From NCBI GenBank assembly GCA_025361665.1, contig JANYKF010000232.1:1-5197 (forward strand): 5,197 nucleotides of DNA, read 5' to 3'. Origin of the DNA: Clostridiaceae bacterium. GTDB taxonomy: Bacteria > Bacillota > Clostridia > DSM-8532. Below are positions 1 to 5,197 of the stretch, in pieces. The notes under the pieces are model-generated. The model made no database searches and was not told where the DNA came from. It saw nothing but the letters and a program-made list of their open reading frames with translations. Position numbers and translations under genes: made by a program. How positions within the stretch are numbered: the stretch's first letter is position 1; every line of letters starts with the position of its first letter.

Positions 1-1
1 C

Positions 2-1705
2 CACAACCTTGCCCGGCCGTCGCTCACCCGTCTCAGGGTCTGTTACAACAACTTGCTGCTCGCTAATGACCATTGGGTGGCCAACCGTCTGATGCGTCAG
101 CAGCTTCGGTTTCATGAGCAGCTCCGGCACCGCTATTACGAGGAACAGTCCGTGGACGGCGCGGTGGAGGAAGCCTGCCAGGCCATGCTGGAGGAACGGG
201 CCCACGAGATGTACGCACAGGGAGAGAAACTGCTGGATGTCCTGTCGGCAGCCGATACGGAAGCCACTTTCGGCCAGTACCGGGAAACAGCGCCGAACAA
301 ATACCTGAAGCTGCTGGCCGGCATGTGCTGCATCACCCGCGAGTACGGGGATGCCCGCATGGAGGGTGCTTCGGTGTTTTTGATGAGCCTGGGGCATCTC
401 AGTGAGGAAATCAGGTCGGAACTGTTCAAACGGGACAGGCTGCTATACGCACTGAAAAGTTTGAATGTGCTATCCCTGCTGCCCCTCTTTTTCATACAGC
501 CCATCCGGAACTGGGCTGGAGACAGTTTTGCGCCCATGGCCCGCTTCTATGCGCAGGGAGCCGGTTCCGTGCTGGAAGTCCTGATGGTGGCCATCACCCT
601 CGCAAGTTATCTGGCCGTCCGGAAACTCCAGCAGTTTGACGAACTCCGTCCCGAGCACCTGGTCCGCAATCGCTGGGAAGCCAGATTGTATCGCAGATGG
701 CTGCATCCTGTCGTGGACCGCCTTGTGCCGGGACGGCACACGGTAAAGCACCTGTCGATGGAAGGGTGGCTGAAACGGGCCGTATCCCCCCTGCGGGTGG
801 AGGAGGTCATCACAAGGCAGCTCCTGGCGGGGATGGCTGCTTTCTTCGGGATGCTGCTGTTGTGCCTGGGCCTGCAGGTTCAGACGGCGCATCGCATTCT
901 GTATGAATCATCCCTTCCGGCAGGGTTTCTCGGCGGGAAGCTTTCTCCGGAGGATCAGGCGAAGCTGGAGGAAGATACTGTATTTGACCGCAGCCTGCTC
1001 ATCACATTGCCGAAAGGTGCGACGAAGGAGGAAATCCTCGCAGTCGTACGCAGCAGCGGCTCGGTTGCTGATTTGGATGCAGAGGCGGTTTCCCTGAGGA
1101 TTGCGGAGAAATCGGCTGCGCTTGGAAGCAATCATTTTCATTGGTGGGCGCTCCTGCTGTGTCTTGCCGCCTTTGCCGCCGGGTGGCAGGTTCCGTTCCT
1201 GTCGGTCCGTATTCAGGCCGGAATCCGGGTTTTGGACATGGAAGATGAAGTGGCCCGTTTCCAGACCATCATCCTGATGCTGATGCACATGCCCCGCGTG
1301 GATGTCGAGGAGATGCTGGAATGGATGGAAATGTTCTCGCTTCATTTCAGGGAATCGCTGCAGGCATGCCTTTCCGATTACAGTGCCGGGGCTGTCGAGG
1401 CACTGGCTGCCCTGAAGGCGAAAACCCCGTTTGAGCCTATGTCCGTCCTTGTTGGAAACCTGATGCTGGCCGCATCGGACCTCCCGATTCTCCAGGCTTT
1501 CGAGGAACTGGAAAGCGAGAAGGCCTACGGCAGGGAGAAACGCAAGGAGTTGAATGAACGGGTTGTGGAGCGGAAACGGAACCTGGGCAACATGGTGGGA
1601 TTCATCCCGCTGTACGCCCTGATTGTGCTGTACCTGATGATCCCCATGGTTGTTTCGAGCATGACGGAGATGTCGGTATTCTACAGCCAGATGTCATCAT
1701 TCTGA
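2..1705 (+). CDS. GspF/TadB/TadC-like membrane platform protein (5' end missing)
   Basis: The frame is open from the window's left edge to the TGA at 1703-1705 (567 visible residues), so the true start lies upstream; the TTG at 53 is internal with no good ribosome site. About five hydrophobic segments are visible, near fragment residues 153-169, 189-207, 274-294, 380-401 and 530-553. A charged, probably cytoplasmic region precedes them, and a polar stretch of about 85 residues separates segments three and four. The region from about residue 412 to the end (DMEDEVARF, helical stretches, then an RK-rich helix before a last hydrophobic segment ending PMVVSSM) has the layout of a T2SS-F domain, as in GspF, TadB and TadC. 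Those proteins form the inner-membrane platform on which an ATPase drives pilin assembly. Existence of the gene is certain. The family call rests on layout and memory of related Bacillota loci, supported by the pilin-like genes downstream. Confidence 0.68.
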   Translation, partial: HNLARPSLTRLRVCYNNLLLANDHWVANRLMRQQLRFHEQLRHRYYEEQSVDGAVEEACQAMLEERAHEMYAQGEKLLDVLSAADTEATFGQYRETAPNKYLKLLAGMCCITREYGDARMEGASVFLMSLGHLSEEIRSELFKRDRLLYALKSLNVLSLLPLFFIQPIRNWAGDSFAPMARFYAQGAGSVLEVLMVAITLASYLAVRKLQQFDELRPEHLVRNRWEARLYRRWLHPVVDRLVPGRHTVKHLSMEGWLKRAVSPLRVEEVITRQLLAGMAAFFGMLLLCLGLQVQTAHRILYESSLPAGFLGGKLSPEDQAKLEEDTVFDRSLLITLPKGATKEEILAVVRSSGSVADLDAEAVSLRIAEKSAALGSNHFHWWALLLCLAAFAAGWQVPFLSVRIQAGIRVLDMEDEVARFQTIILMLMHMPRVDVEEMLEWMEMFSLHFRESLQACLSDYSAGAVEALAALKAKTPFEPMSVLVGNLMLAASDLPILQAFEELESEKAYGREKRKELNERVVERKRNLGNMVGFIPLYALIVLYLMIPMVVSSMTEMSVFYSQMSSF

Positions 1706-1804
1706 AGCATGAGGCCGCGAATCGTTCCCTGTGACCGGCATTGTTTGAGGATAATCACAACCCTGAATGAATGGTTCGGGGAGTAAGGAATCGGGAGGAA
1801 AAAC
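1706..1804 (+). other. Gap between platform gene and pilin-like genes, with weak hairpin
   Basis: This 99-base gap holds no gene. CCCTGAA at 1761-1767 can pair with TTCGGGG at 1775-1781 (one T-G wobble, 7-base loop). No T-run follows, so it is not a convincing intrinsic terminator. The stem lies just upstream of the ribosome binding site at 1794-1798 and could tune expression of the next gene, which is inference. No convincing paired -35/-10 promoter was seen, so the downstream genes may be co-transcribed with the platform gene. Confidence 0.3.
1794..1798 (+). promoter_or_regulatory. Ribosome binding site GGAGG
   Basis: GGAGG lies 6 bases before the ATG at 1805. Its spacing and strength fix the start of the pilin-like gene. 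Confidence 0.85.
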
Positions 1805-2374
1805 ATGGACGGAAACATTTCAAAGGCGCTGTGGCTCGGAGTATCAATTTTATTGTTCGTCGCCGTTGTCGCGATCGGCATCACGGTCTTCAACGGCATG
1901 AAGGACGTCGGGGACACGGCGGGTGAACGCATCGGGTCCATCGCCGCCAGCCTCGCGGATGAGGAATTCCGGGCGTACGACGGCAAGCAGGTGAAGGGTG
2001 ACGACGTATTGTCCGCCATCGGGTCCTTCAGCGGTCAGAGCGGCGATTTCATCGTGCTTGTCCGCACCTTGGATGCCGGTGCTGCGGCGAATCTGGATCC
2101 GGGTGCGGGTTCAGCCCCGTCCTTGAGCGGATTCGACCAGTATGTCTCAAGTACGGCCGGCACACTTTCCGTCAAGGACAAGTGCTTTGTGCTGAACACC
2201 GGATCGGGCGACTTGCTGGCCCAGAAGAGCAAAAACCTGCAGGACGCTGCGAGGCGAGATGCGGAAAACAGCAATCTGACCGGATACATCAATCCGTCCG
2301 GACGGTTTGCATCCCACTTGGTCTATGACTCAAACCAAAAAATCCGCGGTGCGATTTTCGCACAGGTGCAATAG
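1805..2374 (+). CDS. Pilin-like single-span membrane protein of a Tad-like locus
   Basis: This 189-residue protein has a short polar N-terminus (MDGNISK), a hydrophobic helix at residues 9-29, and then an exported-looking domain. Residues 57-72 (RAYDGKQVKGDDVLSAI) match a pattern I recall from small proteins in Bacillota Tad-like loci, roughly YDG-x2-V-x-G-x2-V-x2-AI; such proteins are sometimes mislabelled as ABC transporter permeases. The helix starting almost at the N-terminus is pilin-like. No classical Flp cleavage motif (G/xTxxEY) is present, so processing by a prepilin peptidase is uncertain. The start is set by GGAGG six bases upstream. The gene follows the platform gene and lies two bases before the next pilin-like gene, which suggests coupled translation of subunits of one structure. 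The coding call is strong; the role is inferred. A non-pilin membrane protein of the same complex remains possible. Confidence 0.75.
   Translation: MDGNISKALWLGVSILLFVAVVAIGITVFNGMKDVGDTAGERIGSIAASLADEEFRAYDGKQVKGDDVLSAIGSFSGQSGDFIVLVRTLDAGAAANLDPGAGSAPSLSGFDQYVSSTAGTLSVKDKCFVLNTGSGDLLAQKSKNLQDAARRDAENSNLTGYINPSGRFASHLVYDSNQKIRGAIFAQVQ
2364..2368 (+). promoter_or_regulatory. Weak ribosome binding site AGGTG inside the upstream gene
   Basis: AGGTG lies 8 bases before the ATG at 2377, within the last codons of the preceding gene. With only two bases between stop and start, re-initiation by terminating ribosomes probably contributes. Confidence 0.45.
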
Positions 2375-2376
2375 AA

Positions 2377-3066
2377 ATGGACGAAACCATCCGGCGCTAT
2401 CTGGGGTGGACGATTGCCGTGCTCATGACCGTGATGGCGGCAGGTTCCTTTCTGTTTCGCTATGCCGGCTTCATCCGGCTGATGGACAGCGTGGAGTCTG
2501 TTTCCCTGTCGGATTCAGTCGTGAAGGCCGATGAAGGGCAGTCGTCATCTTATCCTCGGTCATCCTATCCTCCATCCTCCTATCCTCCGTTGTCCCTTGC
2601 CGGAGGGTTTAACACCCGGATGTCCTTGCGGGCGACCCGTGAGGGGTTGGTCCGGGAATGCGGCGGGTCCGACTTGATCGGGGTGCTGATGATTGCTGAT
2701 GCCGGTGTCCCGTCAGATGGGCAAGTCGTCGCGGACGGGGTCTTGGAAGACGGGATATCGGCGGACGGGGTCTTGGAAGACGGGATCGCAGCGGATGGGG
2801 TTCCGGCAGACGGGATATCGGCAGATGGGGTTCCGGCAGACGGGATATCGGCGGATGGAGTTCCGACAGACGGGATATCGGCGGATGGGGTTCCGGCAGA
2901 CGGGATATCGGCGGATGGAGTCCGGAAGAATCGGATCCTTGTTGACGGGGTTCCGGCAGACCGGATCGATCTTGGTACGATAAAGGCGGAAGCACGATAT
3001 CGTGTTGTTTATGAAATCGATGAATCGGGCGCTGTGGTGGCTTCGACTTATGAAAGCTTGCCATAG
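2377..3066 (+). CDS. Repeat-bearing pilin-like membrane protein
   Basis: This 229-residue protein has a hydrophobic helix at about residues 10-28. A short Ser/Tyr/Pro repeat follows at 57-71, a unique domain at 72-118, an Asp-Gly repeat tract at 119-198 (eight decapeptides of ADGVPADGIS type), and a C-terminal strand-rich tail at 199-229 (YRVVYEIDESG). Residues 96-106 (GGSDLIGVLMI) and the tail resemble, loosely, the G-x2-V-x2-AI motif and C-terminus of the preceding protein, so the two may be distant paralogues. Without the 80-residue repeat the protein would be 149 residues, a usual size for a minor pilin-like subunit. The repeat therefore looks like an amplified loop near a VVADG sequence. 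The start is two bases after the preceding stop. The coding call is supported by operon position and by repeat units that are all multiples of three. The specific function is unknown; a surface-exposed minor subunit is inferred. Confidence 0.72.
   Translation: MDETIRRYLGWTIAVLMTVMAAGSFLFRYAGFIRLMDSVESVSLSDSVVKADEGQSSSYPRSSYPPSSYPPLSLAGGFNTRMSLRATREGLVRECGGSDLIGVLMIADAGVPSDGQVVADGVLEDGISADGVLEDGIAADGVPADGISADGVPADGISADGVPTDGISADGVPADGISADGVRKNRILVDGVPADRIDLGTIKAEARYRVVYEIDESGAVVASTYESLP
2545..2589 (+). repeat. Three 15-bp tandem repeats encoding SSYPP
   Basis: The three units are TCATCTTATCCTCGG, TCATCCTATCCTCCA and TCCTCCTATCCTCCG. They encode SSYPR, SSYPP and SSYPP at residues 57-71 of the repeat-bearing protein, just outside its membrane helix. 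The tract is probably an extended, Pro-rich stalk or linker. Units differ by one to four bases and stay in frame. Confidence 0.9.
2731..2970 (+). repeat. Eight exact-length 30-bp tandem repeats encoding an Asp-Gly decapeptide
   Basis: Units start at 2731, 2761, 2791, 2821, 2851, 2881, 2911 and 2941, with no length change. The commonest unit is GCGGATGGGGTTCCG followed by GCAGACGGGATATCG; the units at 2791 and 2881 are identical. The first two units form a subtype encoding VLEDG in place of VPADG, and the last two are the most diverged. The two 15-bp halves match at 10 of 15 positions, so the array probably grew from a 15-bp element encoding a pentapeptide of ADG(V/I)x type. A degenerate relative (DAGVPSDGQV, 2698-2727) precedes it. 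Length changes by slippage or recombination would keep the frame. Confidence 0.97.
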
Positions 3067-3111
3067 GGCTTTTTCGACGGGGTCATGCGTTTGACGCTGA
3101 CTGCCCGGATG

Positions 3112-3115
3112 GGAG
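3112..3115 (+). promoter_or_regulatory. Ribosome binding site GGAG deciding the start at 3121
   Basis: GGAG lies 5 bases before the ATG at 3121. The in-frame ATG at 3085 has only a poorly placed GGGG two bases upstream. Starting at 3121 puts the hydrophobic helix close to the N-terminus, as in the neighbouring proteins. Confidence 0.65.
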
Positions 3116-3120
3116 AAAGA

Positions 3121-3672
3121 ATGGATGACGCACTCTGGAAATTGGCAGGATTCCTGTTGGCTGCCATCCTGCTTTTCACGGTACCGACCATGGCCCTGCT
3201 GGAACGTCAGGATGATGTGACGCGTTCGCTTGTGCAGGCCGAAGCCAGCCGGTTCGCGGACACGGCCAGGGACATGGGGTCCATCTCGCCGCGTCTTTAT
3301 GATCAGTTTACAGAACGCCTGTCAGCAACAGGATTGCGGTACGATATCAAGATACGGCACCAGAAACGTTCCTGGATACCGGTATATGCGACAACGGGCT
3401 CCGGACTCTTGTTTACCGGAACATACGATCAGTCCCGCGTCACGGACAGCGAGCAAAGCGTATTGGGCGTTCTCTATCCCTCTTCGCCGGCAAGCGAAGA
3501 GGAGGCTTCACGGCAATATCGGATGCATGCCGGGGATTTGCTTTTTGTTGAAGTGGAGAGCCGGGGCGAGACAATGGCCGGAGCCTTTCACAGGATGCTT
3601 TTTTTCGGTTCTTCGCCCGGGTCTGGCATCCTCGCGAGGGCAGGAGGCATGGTGCGGAATGAAGCCGATTAG
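3121..3672 (+). CDS. Single-span pilus-locus protein ending in GGMVRNE
   Basis: This 183-residue protein has a hydrophobic helix at about residues 6-27, followed by a polar domain. Residues 55-78 (ISPRLYDQF, then ERLSATG, then YDIKI) and the C-terminus (GGMVRNEAD) match a pattern I recall for an uncharacterised family in Tad-like loci of Bacillota: an S-P-x2-Y-x2-F segment, a YDI strand with basic residues after it, and a terminal GGMV(R/K)NE. No enzymatic motif is visible. The product is probably an anchored minor pilin or pseudopilin-like subunit. An ATG at 3085 would add 12 residues; I prefer 3121 for its GGAG and for the helix position. The gene follows the repeat-bearing gene after 54 bases and overlaps the next one by 14 bases, so the two are likely translated together. 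The family match is from memory and unverified. Confidence 0.75.
   Translation: MDDALWKLAGFLLAAILLFTVPTMALLERQDDVTRSLVQAEASRFADTARDMGSISPRLYDQFTERLSATGLRYDIKIRHQKRSWIPVYATTGSGLLFTGTYDQSRVTDSEQSVLGVLYPSSPASEEEASRQYRMHAGDLLFVEVESRGETMAGAFHRMLFFGSSPGSGILARAGGMVRNEAD
3642..3647 (+). promoter_or_regulatory. Ribosome binding site AGGAGG inside the upstream gene
   Basis: A perfect AGGAGG lies within the Ala-Gly-Gly codons of the conserved-looking GGM tail of the upstream protein, 11 bases before the ATG at 3659. The spacing is longer than ideal, but no closer in-frame start exists: the nearer ATG (3649) and GTG (3652) are in the upstream gene's frame. Confidence 0.65.
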
Positions 3673-4732
3673 TCTGGCCATCCTCTGCCTGTTCGCGATG
3701 GCACCTTTCCTGCTGATGACGGACATACGCGCGGATTCCCTCGCGAAAAGCCTGGAGCTTCGCGCATACTACGATGCGGCCATCGACAACGCCATTTCGG
3801 ATGCCGCCTGGATCATGGCCGGTTCCGTGAGGGAAGGCGCCGGATACGCCAGTGGCGGAGGCCTGCAGGTGGATGAGGAGGCAGCCGTGTCTGCTTTTTT
3901 TGAAATACTCTCCGCCGGACTTGGTGCTTCGGGCATCCCCTCGGCGGAAGCGAGGGTGCGCGCACATGTGCCTGTCCTAGTGACGGTTGGCCCGGAAAGC
4001 GCCGTGCTTCGGGTTCAGGCGGCTCATCTGGATGGGAATGGCATTCTTGTCACGAGTCCGGTTCGGATGCCGGGAAAGCCATATTCCTGGGATCCCGGGG
4101 ATGGCCGGCACTTTGTCCGGTTCACGATGGGAACGGACGTCCAGGTTTATGACAGACTGGACAATACCTTGCAGCAAGCCTCCTGGACACATTTCTCCGA
4201 AGCGCTGCCCGGTTTGCGGACAGAAGAGGAGTTTGCCGCAAAAAGGCTGGACACCGTAACCCGGGTTGTCCAGTCGCTGCTGGAAGAGGGGATGGCGTTG
4301 GCCAAGGCCGGCAAGTCAGATATCCCTGCGGCAGCGGATGATGTGTTGGCCGTGACCGGATTGCAGGCCGGAATCATCGCGGATTTCCCGGAGGGTGGAA
4401 GCGGATTCCACTTTGACCTGCCCAAGACAGAGGAAGCCGCATTCAGGCGTGCTGTTTCCGATGTCGGCATGCTTGCCTTCGTGCAAGGGCTTCCGGTTGG
4501 CGGAGACAAGACGTATGACACGTTTGCATTCGGGGGCGGACGCGTCATACGGAGAACCCAGGTTGCGGGATACCTATGGGACGAACGGTTCCTCTATTGC
4601 CGCACAGACTGCCGGTTGTTTCTGGAACGCTCCACCCAAGCCGGTTTTGACGCAGACGCGATTCGTTTCTTTGCAACGGCTGAAGAGGCTGCCGCCGAAG
4701 GATATGAGCCTTGCCCGGTCTGCCGTCCATAA
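3659..4732 (+). CDS. Anchored pilus-locus protein with C-terminal Cys4 Ada-like module
   Basis: This 357-residue protein starts at the ATG overlapping the previous gene by 14 bases, behind AGGAGG at 3642. An N-terminal hydrophobic segment at residues 4-20 with one Lys before it looks like a signal anchor; no clear signal peptidase site follows. Residues 30-300 form an uncharacterised domain with YYDAAIDNAISDA near the start and DVGMLAFVQGLPVG at 268-281, which I recall as typical of an unnamed family in Bacillota Tad-like loci. Residues 306-357 hold C314-x3-C318 and C352-x2-C355. Flanking residues (FLYCRTDC and RFFATAEEAAAEGYEPC) strongly resemble the zinc-binding N-terminal domain of Ada, and also YHxxxC...CxxC modules found at the ends of some exported proteins. 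An exported location argues against DNA repair; a zinc-stabilised structural or ligand-binding role is inferred. The frame stays open far upstream, but that part overlaps the preceding gene and is not used. Confidence 0.78.
   Translation: MKPISLAILCLFAMAPFLLMTDIRADSLAKSLELRAYYDAAIDNAISDAAWIMAGSVREGAGYASGGGLQVDEEAAVSAFFEILSAGLGASGIPSAEARVRAHVPVLVTVGPESAVLRVQAAHLDGNGILVTSPVRMPGKPYSWDPGDGRHFVRFTMGTDVQVYDRLDNTLQQASWTHFSEALPGLRTEEEFAAKRLDTVTRVVQSLLEEGMALAKAGKSDIPAAADDVLAVTGLQAGIIADFPEGGSGFHFDLPKTEEAAFRRAVSDVGMLAFVQGLPVGGDKTYDTFAFGGGRVIRRTQVAGYLWDERFLYCRTDCRLFLERSTQAGFDADAIRFFATAEEAAAEGYEPCPVCRP
4574..4729 (+). other. Ada-like Cys4 zinc-binding module (domain within the preceding CDS)
   Basis: Four cysteine codons at 4598, 4610, 4712 and 4721 give C-x3-C-x33-C-x2-C. 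In E. coli Ada the zinc cysteines are C38, C42, C69 and C72 (C-x3-C-x26-C-x2-C), and the local sequence there is FCRPSC. Here it is YCRTDC, and the segment RFFATAEEAAAEGYEPC lines up with the Ada stretch before its last cysteine pair. The linker is seven residues longer, and the third and fourth cysteines are separated by Pro-Val. Zinc binding is predicted from spacing and is not shown. Confidence 0.65.
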
Positions 4733-4820
4733 TCGTCATCCCGTCATAATCGTCATCCCGTCACCATAATCGTCATCCATTCAAGACCGTCACCATATCG
4801 TCATCCCGTCATAATCGTCA
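4729..4820 (+). repeat. Imperfect tandem repeats of ATAATCGTCATCC in the intergenic region
   Basis: Copies of ATAATCGTCATCC begin at 4729, 4746 and 4766. A copy lacking one A begins at 4795, and a partial copy at 4811. The first two are joined by CCGTC-type spacers to give a 17-bp period (ATAATCGTCATCCCGTC), with a 20-bp variant carrying an extra ACC. The pentamer CGTCA occurs nine times, often 8 or 9 bases apart. The first copy contains the TAA stop of the preceding gene. The tract may be protein-binding iterons or just short-repeat expansion; the sequence does not decide. Confidence 0.85.
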
Positions 4821-4849
4821 CAATATCTCGGTGCGTGATCGTTTTATTG

Positions 4850-4858
4850 TGGTAAGAT
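4850..4858 (+). promoter_or_regulatory. Possible extended -10 promoter element (TGGTAAGAT)
   Basis: TGG directly precedes TAAGAT at 4853-4858, which fits an extended -10 (TGn plus a TATAAT-like box). No good -35 is seen at the usual distance. Transcription would start near 4865, leaving a leader of only about 14 bases that barely includes the ribosome site, so this is tentative. Confidence 0.25.
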
Positions 4859-4864
4859 TCTGCT

Positions 4865-4870
4865 AGGAGG
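4865..4870 (+). promoter_or_regulatory. Ribosome binding site AGGAGG
   Basis: A perfect AGGAGG lies 8 bases before the ATG at 4879 and fixes the start of the flavoprotein gene. Confidence 0.9.
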
Positions 4871-4878
4871 GCGAAAAC

Positions 4879-5197
4879 ATGCATGACGTCATCATCATCG
4901 GGAAAGGGCCTGCTGGAATATCAGCCGCGCTTTACACGATACGGGCCAATCTGGATACACTCGTCATCGGAACGGCAGCCGGATCGCTGATGAAAGCGGA
5001 GAGAATTGAAAACTACTACGGTTTGACGGTACCTGTCAGCGGTACCGAGTTGATGCGAACAGGAGAGCGGCAAGTCACCCGACTGGGCGGCACACTTTTA
5101 CAGGATGAAGTGATGGGAATTGATTTTCTCGGTCATTTTGAAGTAAAGACCGCGCAAGGCTCCCACCAGGCAAAGACCGTGCTGATTGCGACGGGTG
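4879..5197 (+). CDS. NAD(P)/FAD-dependent oxidoreductase, thioredoxin reductase-like (3' end missing)
   Basis: The first 106 residues are visible and the gene runs off the window. The N-terminus MHDVIIIGKGPAG is a beta-alpha-beta dinucleotide-binding fold with the GxGxxG pattern for the FAD ADP moiety. An acidic or hydrophobic strand follows (LDTLVIG), then an IENYYG segment as in thioredoxin reductase relatives (IENFPG type), and finally VLIATG, the second FAD contact of this superfamily. The product is likely a cytoplasmic flavoenzyme using NAD(P)H. The active-site CxxC that would separate true thioredoxin reductase from other members (ferredoxin reductase-like or AhpF-like) would come near residue 135 and is not visible, so trxB is not assigned. 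A perfect AGGAGG sets the start. The 146-base gap and repeat tract before it suggest a separate transcription unit with no functional tie to the pilus genes. Confidence 0.88.
   Translation, partial: MHDVIIIGKGPAGISAALYTIRANLDTLVIGTAAGSLMKAERIENYYGLTVPVSGTELMRTGERQVTRLGGTLLQDEVMGIDFLGHFEVKTAQGSHQAKTVLIATG

Noticed and set aside
53..55. TTG as the start of the first gene
   Set aside because: The frame is open to the left edge, no ribosome site precedes the TTG, and the residues before it look like continuing protein. The gene is cut by the window.
1731..1755. Possible promoter (GTGACC and GATAAT) between the platform and pilin-like genes
   Set aside because: Only 13 bases separate the boxes, too few for a standard promoter, and the -35 match is poor.
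2609..3064. Open frames on the minus strand and in a second plus frame through the repeat array, also giving repetitive peptides
   Set aside because: A 30-bp unit lacking stops in one alternative frame stays open in all copies, so these frames are by-products of the array. They lack a ribosome site and a sensible N-terminus.
3230..3658. Upstream extension of the Cys4 protein frame, which stays open to a possible start at 3230
   Set aside because: It lies wholly inside the gene at 3121-3672, which has a good ribosome site and a membrane helix. Starting at 3659 puts a signal-anchor-like helix at the N-terminus.
4729..4820. CRISPR array
   Set aside because: Repeats are too short, imperfect and nearly contiguous, with no unique spacers of regular length.
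4884..4891. TGACGTCA palindrome at the start of the flavoprotein gene, sharing CGTCA with the upstream repeats
   Set aside because: It is explained by the codons for Asp-Val-Ile in the FAD-binding strand. A functional link to the repeat tract is not supported by position or spacing.
5027..5047. Seven-base inverted repeat CGGTACC / GGTACCG with a 7-base loop
   Set aside because: It lies inside the flavoprotein coding region, has no T-run, and arises from two GGTACC palindromes. It is most likely chance.

Overview
The window reads as a chromosomal segment of a Gram-positive bacterium, most likely Bacillota (a Paenibacillaceae-like or moderately GC-rich clostridial lineage). Several coding regions start behind strong purine-rich Shine-Dalgarno sequences (GGAGG or AGGAGG). 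Base composition looks moderately GC-rich by eye. The gene set resembles Tad/type II-secretion-like pilus loci known from that phylum. The taxon is inferred from style and gene content and was not tested by a search.

Positions 2-4732 hold five genes, all on the + strand. First comes the 3' part of a large polytopic membrane protein with a GspF/TadB/TadC-like C-terminal region, the likely inner-membrane platform of a pilus or secretion machine. After a 99-base gap come four closely packed genes for proteins that each carry a single hydrophobic segment near the N-terminus: a pilin-like protein (1805-2374), a second pilin-like protein with two in-frame tandem repeats (2377-3066), a small conserved-looking pilus-locus protein (3121-3672), and a larger anchored protein ending in a Cys4 zinc-binding-like module (3659-4732). 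Gaps of 2 and 54 bases and a 14-base overlap make this an operon. The joint role I infer is a platform plus a set of surface or pseudopilus subunits. The assembly ATPase, prepilin peptidase and any classical Flp pilin are not in the window and may lie upstream.

Positions 4729-4820 hold a short tandem-repeat tract that begins on the stop codon of the last pilus gene. A separate gene follows at 4879 behind a perfect AGGAGG. It encodes the N-terminal FAD-binding part of a thioredoxin-reductase-like flavoprotein and is cut by the window edge.

The features most worth a second look are the eight-unit 30-bp coding repeat, the Ada-like Cys4 module on an apparently exported pilus-locus protein, and the intergenic CGTCA repeat tract. 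I saw no RNA gene, CRISPR array, insertion sequence or phage gene.
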